The notes beneath the pieces were generated by a model, which did no database searches, was not told where the DNA came from, and was given only the letters and a program-made list of their open reading frames with translations. A program made the translations under genes and the position numbers. Below, piece after piece: positions 14,201 through 23,200 of a stretch of 64,000 nucleotides of DNA. Position 1 is the first letter of the stretch; each line of letters opens with the position of its first letter. The stretch comes from Amyelois transitella (Eukaryota > Arthropoda > Insecta > Lepidoptera > Pyralidae): positions 9,858,001 to 9,922,000 of the forward strand of contig NC_083520.1 of assembly GCF_032362555.1 (NCBI RefSeq). The letters are read 5' to 3'.

Positions 14201-17200
14201 CGAGATTTTTTCTTTCACTGGAACATTTACTCGTGATATAGCAATCATCAGAGATTACATGCAGTAATACATACATATCGCACTTATATCTAATAGGAAT
14301 ACGCGGTGATTGTCATTATTTCAACGTGTGAAGTCAAATGGAATGGAAGTATAACATTCATTTTTTTTATTTATTTATATATTTATGTACATCAAGGAAA
14401 ATAAGAAAAAAAAAACTTAAAATAAAGAGAAATTTAGGACAAGGGCACTACTTATTTCTAGAGAAATTTCTTCTTCTTTTTATTTGTAAACTGCATACGA
14501 AGTAGTTGTTGCTCAACTATGTTATATTTGTTGGCAGGTTTGGACACGTCACGTGACGAGCCGGACGCTATGGCGGAGTGGTCGCGCACGCCGCGAATAC
14601 CCGAAGAGCCGGACTGTGTCGAAGTGTCCAAAGACTTCGTTGGGTGAGCGGTCGATTATAACTGTAAAATAATTATGAGAAAGATGTTATTAGCAGTGTA
14701 TTAATTTTTTTTTACCGTCAGTCAGTTATTTTATGTCTTTGGTCTACCCCGCACGCGATATTGACGTGATTGTTCAGATAACCCTTTTTCCGATATTTCA
14801 AACAGGAACGAAATCTGCTGCTACTTTCCGAGATTAGCGATTATCTTTACTATCTTTACTAATATTATAAAGCTGAAGAATTTGTTTGTTTGAACGCGCT
14901 AATCTCAGGAACTACTTGTTTGAATTGAAAAATTATTTTTGTGTTGAATAGACCATTTATCGTGGAAGGCTTTAGGCTATCACGCTGCAACCAGTGTTGC
15001 CACCTTGGTGGTTTTTCCACCAGAACTGGAGCCTTTTTAAAGCCTTTAGAGGATTTTTTTAGTAACATAGCGGTTTTATTCTTTTTAGTGGTTTTTAGCG
15101 GTTTTTCAGTATGGAATCGGCAACACGTTTTGTCAACAGAGTGTCTGTGTCACTGTCATATTGACAGTGATACTGACACTCTGTACAACACACCTGATTT
15201 ACGCTTATGTACTTTACCGGGGCGGGGAATCCCTTAGCACAATGAGAATTTCATATTGTTTTATGCTTACTCTATAGCCGGGGAATCCCGTAGCGCAATC
15301 GTTGTTAGTGTTTTCTTTTAACTTTGACATTCTATGTATCGAATTTGGTGAGTGCTGTTGAAATCTTAAAAAGTTTGATAAAGTCGTTTGTTAATTGGTT
15401 ACAGTGTGTGAAGTCGTTATCCTTAATACTATCCAACAATGGAAATTCCTTTAAAGAAAAAAAACTATGCACAAAAGTATAGAAAAGAGTGGGAATCACA
15501 TGCCGAATTCATATCCTGGCTTAAACCTTTGGTTGGTGATGATACGAAAGCTTTTTGCACATATTGTAAAGTAGAATTACTAGCAAAATTAGTAGACTTG
15601 AGAAGACATGCTGAAACAAAGAAGCACAAACAAAAAATGCAAATTATATCCGGCAACCAGATTATACAATTCAAGCCTGATGGTGAGAAGATTTCCAACC
15701 CAAAATCGCGCAAAGCTGAAGGAATGCTCGCTCTTTACATTACAGAACATAGCTCAGTTTCCTGTATTGATCATCTGACAGACTTAGTGAAATTAGCTTT
15801 CCCTGACTCCAAAGCAACGGATGATTTAAAAATGCATCGTACTAAGTGTACTGAAGTTATTAAAAATATCTTGGCACCACATTTTACTGAAGAACTAATA
15901 AAGGATATAGGGGAACAAAAATATAGTCTCATCATTGATGAGTCAACTGACATCAGTACGTGCAAGCAACTTGGTATTGTAATCAGGTATTTTAGTAGAA
16001 AACTAAAAAAAATTGTGTCTTCGTTTCTGGCCCTTGAACAACTTGAAACCAGTGATGCAATTGGCATTGTTAAAGCCCTTCTTTCTTGTTTACAAAAATA
16101 TGGACTAAACAAAAATAAACTGGTTGGATTGGGAACAGACAATGCGTCAGTCATGACTGGCATCAATAATGGAGTGTATAAAATCCTAAAAAATGATATA
16201 CCTAATTTAATTCTTATCAGATGCACTTGCCACTCTTTACAACTTGCAGTATCGCACGCTTCAGAACATACGCTACCAAGAAATATTGAATTCTTAATTA
16301 GAGAAACGTACAATTGGTTTGCCCACTCTACAAAACGTAAAAATGAATATCAAGAAATTTACGAAACTATTAACTGTGGTGAAGCGCCATTAAAAATTCT
16401 GCAGGTATGTGACACACGCTGGTTATCCATTGAACCAGCAGTGCGAAGAATTCTGGCACAATGGAAAGAACTGACTTTACATTTTGGGCTTGTAAGTAAT
16501 CGATGTTACACTGCAGATTTATTATACTCCATGTACAAGGATGAAACTAATTATTTATATTTGCTATTTTTGCAAAGTGTACTTAACGATGTGCAGATTG
16601 CATTGAAAAGCTTTGAAAGCGAAAGTGCAAATCCTCTCAAATTATTAAATGTACTGATTACACTTTTACGTTCAGTTTGCAACAGAATACTGTTACCGAA
16701 CGCAGCAGTTACAGACAAGGATTTTTTAAATATTGATGTTGACCGAAACCTTAACTCGGTCCCATACATGGGGTACCTCTTTGAATCGGAAAGTAAAAAA
16801 ACATCCTTAACAATTGATACTATATCAGCCATAAAACGTCGCTGTATTGAGTTTAATGTGAAGCTAGCCAAGGAAATTCAACAAAGACTGCCACCCAATT
16901 ATAATGTGCTGGAATTGATATCAAAATTAGACCCAGAGACCAAGGTAAGGACAATTCCATTTCAGAACTAGCTGAAGAACTTGGCTATACTGCTCAATAC
17001 ATTGACAAGATATTGAATCAGTGGCACAATATCTGTTTTAACCAGTGGGAAAATACAAAAGATGTTATAAAATTTTGGGTTGAGGTAGATAATTACCGAA
17101 ACGCAGCAGGTATAAATGACTTTGAAGAACTAGTTGATCTAGCCATATCTGCGTTATCATTACCCCAATCTAATGCGGGTATCGAGAGAATTTTCAGTGT

Positions 17201-20200
17201 GATGAACACCGTAAAAAGCAAACTACGAAACAAGATGGCTGATCCTCTACTAAATGCGATAATTTTTATCAGAAATAGATTAAAAGTTATTGATGCAAAA
17301 TGTTACAATTATGAATTACCAAGCGATGTTATTGCAGCTATTGGAAAAAACACAAAGTACTCTTTTAAAAATCAACCACATGCGACAACATCTGCATCGA
17401 CGTCGGCGTCGACGTCATCGACAGTAGTTTCGGCGTCAGTGAATTATGAAGATGTTATGGACGATATAACTTTTGATAATCTTGAATTTTAATTTCAATG
17501 TAAATTGCAGACCTCTTTGACAGGTCTGATATATTTCTGGTCGAACTATACAACTGGTTTCTCTTGATTACTGTACTGATTATTTTCAAATTAATAACTA
17601 ATGAACATAGTTATGTTGTTTTATTTAATTTCCTATACTATAGATAGGGTATACTACCCGTCGGAAATATCTGCGGAGTGCGGACCTCGCTGCAATGCTC
17701 TACCCCTCGAGGTTTTTTAGAAATGTATTGTTTTTATTTGAAACTTATTCTAAGGCGTTGTATAAAAGTATAAAAATATATAGGCACATAAAAAATAGAT
17801 TCCTTTTTTTTACTATCTCTCCAGATTGCATGAAGTCATCAAGCCAGGTCCGCAGGTATTTCCGACGGGTTATACTAATTATGTTGAAAATTGTAATCTT
17901 AAATGTGATATTTCAATAATAATTTGGAGATATTTGGTGGATTTTTTGCGGTCCAAATTTGTGAAATCTGGCGACATTTTACTTTTGACCTAGCGCTTTA
18001 TAAAAATCGAAGGTGGCAACACTGGCTGCAACTATTAAAAGCGAAGAAATAATGGAAAACGTGAAAAAACGTGCACGTGTGCCGTGTGGTTCCCGGCACT
18101 ATTACAAAAAAGAATAGGACCACTCCATCTCTTTCCCATGGATGTCGTAAAAGGCGACTAAGGGATAGGCTTATAAACTTAGGATTCCTCTTTTAGGCGA
18201 TGGGCTAGCAACCTGTCACTATTTGAATCTCGGTTCTATCATTAAGCCAAATAGCTGAACGTGGCCATTCAGTCTTTTCAAGACTGTTGGCTCTGTCTAC
18301 CCCGCAAGGGATATAGACGTGATCATATGTATGTATGTATGTATGTGAAAAAACGGGGTAAATTATTCATCCTTGAGATCTTCAATGATGCCCAAAATAA
18401 CTATTCCACGCAGACGAAATCGCGGGCACAGCTAGTTATATATACATTTACATTTATTTATATTAGTAGTTAAGTGATGATTAGTACTCCATTTAATCCC
18501 TGAGTTCAGCGGTTTAAAAGTAACGAATTTTGAGTGCACCGCTATACCCACGGAACAGATTACACAGATTGAGTTAGCCTTGAAGTAAGTTCGAGTCTTA
18601 ACTCAATCTACGTAATCGAGTGAGATACTAACCCAACTATACTATATTTAACATCCATAAATACTTATATTAGTACCTGTATCAAATAGTATAATAAATA
18701 ATATACCCAATCATATAAATTTTTGCCAACTAAAAACATTAGCTTTAAAAAAAATACTTATATAGATAAACAGCCAAGACTTAGAGAACACTAAGACTTA
18801 GACTTAGACCAATTAGAGAAAGTTCATTTCTCATCGTCCCTGGTCGGGATTCGAACTCGGGTGTGACCGACAAGCGCACCACCGCTACAGTTCTATGACA
18901 GTCCTCCACTGGATCCCCAGGTCCCGCGCGGTGGCCATCCTGCACTCGCGCACGTCGTCGCTGGGCGTGGAGGAGGAGGCGCGCGGCTACCTGCCCATGG
19001 CGCGCCCCGAGCCCGGCCTGGTCTCCTCCAGCGGCTCCGTGTGCAGCGGGACCCCCTCCACCGACCCTCGGTTCAGGTGAGCGGCTCTCCACGTGCCACT
19101 TGCTGTGTTGGTATGGCGTAAATTTTTGACGCATATTTCACAGGAGATAAGTTAGCGTGTTGACTAATTTTAGGAAAATGGTGACGGATTAAGAGACATG
19201 AAGATGTTTAGAATACCAGTTTTCTCTTTTGTCAGGAACTAGATTGGTTTTATTTTAATAAAAATAATCGTTTACGAAGCAGAAGCTTAAAACCAAATGT
19301 CGTGCTTTTTGGTTTAGTTAGTACCTATAAGGTACTAACTAAAAACTTATTTGTTTTCCGTGTCGAAATTAACTGAACTTAGTTTGTAAGATAAAATTTG
19401 TACTATATCGAATAGTAGATCAAGATAAGTACCTTAAAATATCTTAATACTTAAAAAATAATCTTATAGAAAGAACCTTCGATACATGTAGGTTATGAAG
19501 ATTGTATATGTGATCTGCTAGGTCAAGGAATGCTTAAAGTGATGTTACTCTGTACTATGTATGTATGATTTCTAAGTTTTTTGTTAATTCCTAATATACA
19601 TTTGTTCCCCGTGGGCAGCGAGTACCAGCTGGAGCCGGCGACGTCGCACATCGTGGAGGGCGGGCGGCCGCCGCGCGCCTACAGCGTGGGCTCGCGGCCG
19701 GCGCGCGCGGAGCCGCCGCGGCACCGCGCCTACAGCGTGGGCGCGCAGCACGCGGCGCGCGCGCTGCCCGCGTCCGCGCCGCTGCTGCCGCGCGCCTCCG
19801 CCGAGGACCTCATGGAGCTGGACTTCTCCGCCAACTCCGCGCGCTCCACGCTGGCCGGCCTGGCCCACATGGGGCACAGGGCGGCCGAGCCCGCTACCAA
19901 GGTGAGGATGATGCCTTCTCTATTTTGTTTTATATGCATTTTTTCAGGGTGGTGCACGCAAGCTAAGGCTCATAAATACTAAGGTAGATTTTGGATTATG
20001 TAGTTAATTCGTTTAACATAATTGTTTTTATAAAAAAAGATGCTTAGCATGCATTAGCATAGCATGCTTTTATCACAATAATGTAGTAATACTACACTAG
20101 CACAGCGTCTACGTCGTAGCAGATCTGGCGTATAGCATCTACGTCGTAGCAGATCTGGCGTATAGCATCTACGTCGTAGCAGATCTGGCATAGCATCTAC

Positions 20201-23200
20201 GTCGTAGCGGATCTGGCGTAGCGCCTACGTCGTAGCAGATCTGGCGTACAGCACGTACCTCGTAGCGGATCTGGCGTAGCGCCTACGTCGTAGCAGATCT
20301 GGCGTACAGCACGTACCTCGTAGCGGATCTGGCGTAGCGCCTACGTCGTAGCAGATCTGGCGTACAGCACGTACCTCGTAGCGGATCTGGCGTACCGCCT
20401 ACGTCGTAGCAGATCTGGCGTACAGCACGTACCTCGTAGCGGATCTGGCGTACCGCCTACGTCGTAGCAGATCTAGCGAAGCACTTAAGTCGAAGCAATT
20501 TTTTTGTAGCTATTGTAGTATTTCGAAATTATTAAGCTCATACAAATAGAAAAATAAGTTACTTCAAAAACAAAGTTTAATTATAATATCAAAATGGAAA
20601 ACACACCTCAAATGATCTTTTTGTCTTTTTTTTATTTAGCCAATTAGTTTTCCGTTTCTCTGATTTCAAGGTCGATTTTCTCATCTTTCCTTAGTATTTC
20701 CCAGGTCTAATTTCTATACCTTCAAATCTACTTAAAAAACGCAGAGTCAATGACTAAGAAATCCTTTACTCCAGGTGGTAATAGCGCGTACGCCTCCATC
20801 GACGATCGGCTTCATGGAGCGTCGCCCCGTGGACGAGTACGTGGACATGTCGCCGCGGAACGCCGGCTACGTGGAGATGAGGCCCGGGGACGCGTCCCGC
20901 TCGCCGCCCACCGCCGCCCTGCCCACCCCCACGCTGCCCCCGCCCACGCTGCCCACCCCCACGCTGCCCACAACCGGCTCCTTGGCCACGCCAGACGGTT
21001 ACGTGGAGATGAACTACACGAGAGCACCGACGAAGCCGATCCCCATAGCGCAAAGGGTCACGCCGCCGACTAATATACCCAGTGTTGCCAGTACGAGTCA
21101 TGGTAAGTTTGTTTTACATGTCTGCTTTTTCCAAATTAAGTTTCATACTGTTCTTAAGCGAGTTCTTCCACGTGTTTTCACGTTCATGTTAAGTTCATCT
21201 TCTGCACTAAATTCTATGCAATCAAGTTTTAAATTAATATGAATATACATATTTTTGTCTGTTCAGCGGCGTCGATCCCGGACCCCCCCTGGCTGCGGGC
21301 GAGCTCCCCCCCGCTGCGTACGCCCCTGGGCTCGCAGATCCTGTTCCCGCTGTCGCTGGACTCGCCGGCCGAGCCCGGGGACCACAAGGAGGACATCTTG
21401 GACGATGATGAGATGCGTGAGTATATCCATATTATAAATTTGATAAATAAAATGTGTTCGATAAATCTTTTTTTATTTAGCACGCAGAGATTGTGGCAAA
21501 ATTAGTCTCTGCCTACGGTGAATAGAGGCGTGTTTTAGTTTGTGACTGATTGCTGTTTAATAAACGCATTTTATAGAATTTTTATAAAAATTCTATATTT
21601 ATATTCATTTTATATTATATTTATATTTGTTTTGTGTTACATTTGAAGAACATTTTGACCCCCTCCACCCAGCGGACGCCCCCCACCCGCTGTCGACGGT
21701 GCGCGAGATCTCGGAGGAGGGCCGCCGCAGCCCCTCGCCCTCGACGCCCGCCTCCCCCGCCTCGCCGCAGTACGTGCAGCTCGCGTCCCCCCCGCCGCCC
21801 GGTCAGTGCTTCGTATTGTATTAGTTCAAATTATTCAATTATATTTTTAGAGTGTTTATAAAGATACCAAACTTTAACAATATTTCCGTCATTAGAAATC
21901 GATAATATAAAAAAATAATTTTTGTCCCACACACTTATAGCACAGCCCGATGAAGAAAAATTTCCAATTTACAATTGACAATATTGAAATAACAAAAATA
22001 ATCGTTAACATATGAAATGACATGTTTGAAATTTGGCTCATGCTAAAAGGACGTAATGACGCAATGACGTCATTTTTTTGTCAACGTTATCAGTCTTAAA
22101 ACAAAAACTAATTATCAGTTGTTGAATTAAAGCTAGCAGCAGAAGATTACATGTAACTTCTTAACTTCGCTTCGTCATAAAGATGACGTTTTAGCTTCGA
22201 TATTGTCTTTTATTATTTTTTCAAAAATAGGTAAATAGTTATCAAAATCTACTATTAAATCTACTTTAGACTGACGAAAAAAAACCATTTAAAAAAATGA
22301 CAGCAACTTATTAAAAATTATTGCAGGCGGCGATGCGGCGTGCGCGCAGCCGGCGCGGTTCGCGCTGCGCGGCTCGCCGTCGCCGCCGCCGCTGCACTAC
22401 GCCGCGCTCGACCTCGAGCCCAGGTCAGTGTGCTTTGTTTCTGTTTGTACAATCCAATATGTCTCTCTGGTGTCGAAATAAAACAACCAGTGATATTGGA
22501 TCGAGAGAATATATTGCATGAAAAAACACTTAAGTATAGTAAATAATTAAAGAGAAACCATAGCGCAATCTAAATAAAAATAATATCGAACAACGCCATC
22601 TAATGACAGGTTGATGAACTAAACTTCTAAGGAACAATATTTAAAACTTATACACTGTTAGACATTCAAATGTGCGCGTATCCGAATGCAGGATGTACCC
22701 GAGTGCCACCTACACGGACCTCTTAAAAAAATTATTCATGATGTCAGCCATTACATAGATGCTACATGTTATTATACGATTTATACAATAAATACAAAGA
22801 GTGCATAAAATTAGTGTTCCTCATTGAGTACGCCCTTCCAATACACAATAGTTTCGCATCCTTATCTGTTCCTCAGTTGAACCCTCCGCTATTTTATTCC
22901 GGGATCTAGGATCGCGACCATACAGAATTTCTTCACCTTGTCAGCGCACAAGGTTTTTGAACTTCAATCTACTAATTGAAGGTCAAATAAAATCTTCGAT
23001 TCGATACTACCGGAGCCGCGGTTTCGTCCAAGTATATAATGGTGCGTACGGACTGGTGAAACGCAACATGAAATGTTTCATTGTATGTTCGCTGCAAGCG
23101 TGGACGTATGACGCGCCCTTACCGCGCATTCACTACGAACATCCCGCGTACGTCTGTTTCCGGCATTCAGCGAATACGGCCCGTCGACACATGTTTTTTT

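Larger units (their letters stand above)
14992..18024 (+). mobile_element. hAT-superfamily DNA transposon, 3,033 bp, with TIRs and 8 bp TSD
   Basis: The ends are perfect 15 bp inverted repeats: cagtgttgccacctt at 14992-15006 and its complement at 18010-18024. The flanks are an 8 bp target duplication gctgcaac (14984-14991 and 18025-18032), diagnostic of hAT. It carries one transposase frame with a frameshift (15439-17492). The element sits in a chico intron, inside an older interspersed repeat whose uninterrupted copy lies at about 58,660-58,885. An imperfect subterminal inverted repeat is present at 15136-15184. Confidence 0.93.
14855..18440 (+). repeat. Older interspersed repeat split by the hAT and a SINE
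   Basis: Pieces 14855-14991, 18025-18071 and 18345-18440 are collinear with the copy at 58660-58890. Confidence 0.75.

Noticed and set aside
16949..16969. gtaagg...tttcag inside the transposase looks like a 21-nt intron
   Set aside because: Too short to be spliced, and removing it leaves an immediate in-frame stop; a frameshift explains the reading better.
19584..19877. Minus-strand frame in GC-rich DNA
   Set aside because: Artefact of high GC opposite the chico exon, which has clear IRS content and matched splice phases.
20104..20477. CRISPR-like array
   Set aside because: No unique spacers; units are directly adjoining and the genome is animal. It is a minisatellite.
20750..21073. Second + frame overlapping the YVDM exon
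   Set aside because: Gives a His/Arg/Ala-rich shadow, while the other frame contains the YxxM motifs and correct phase.
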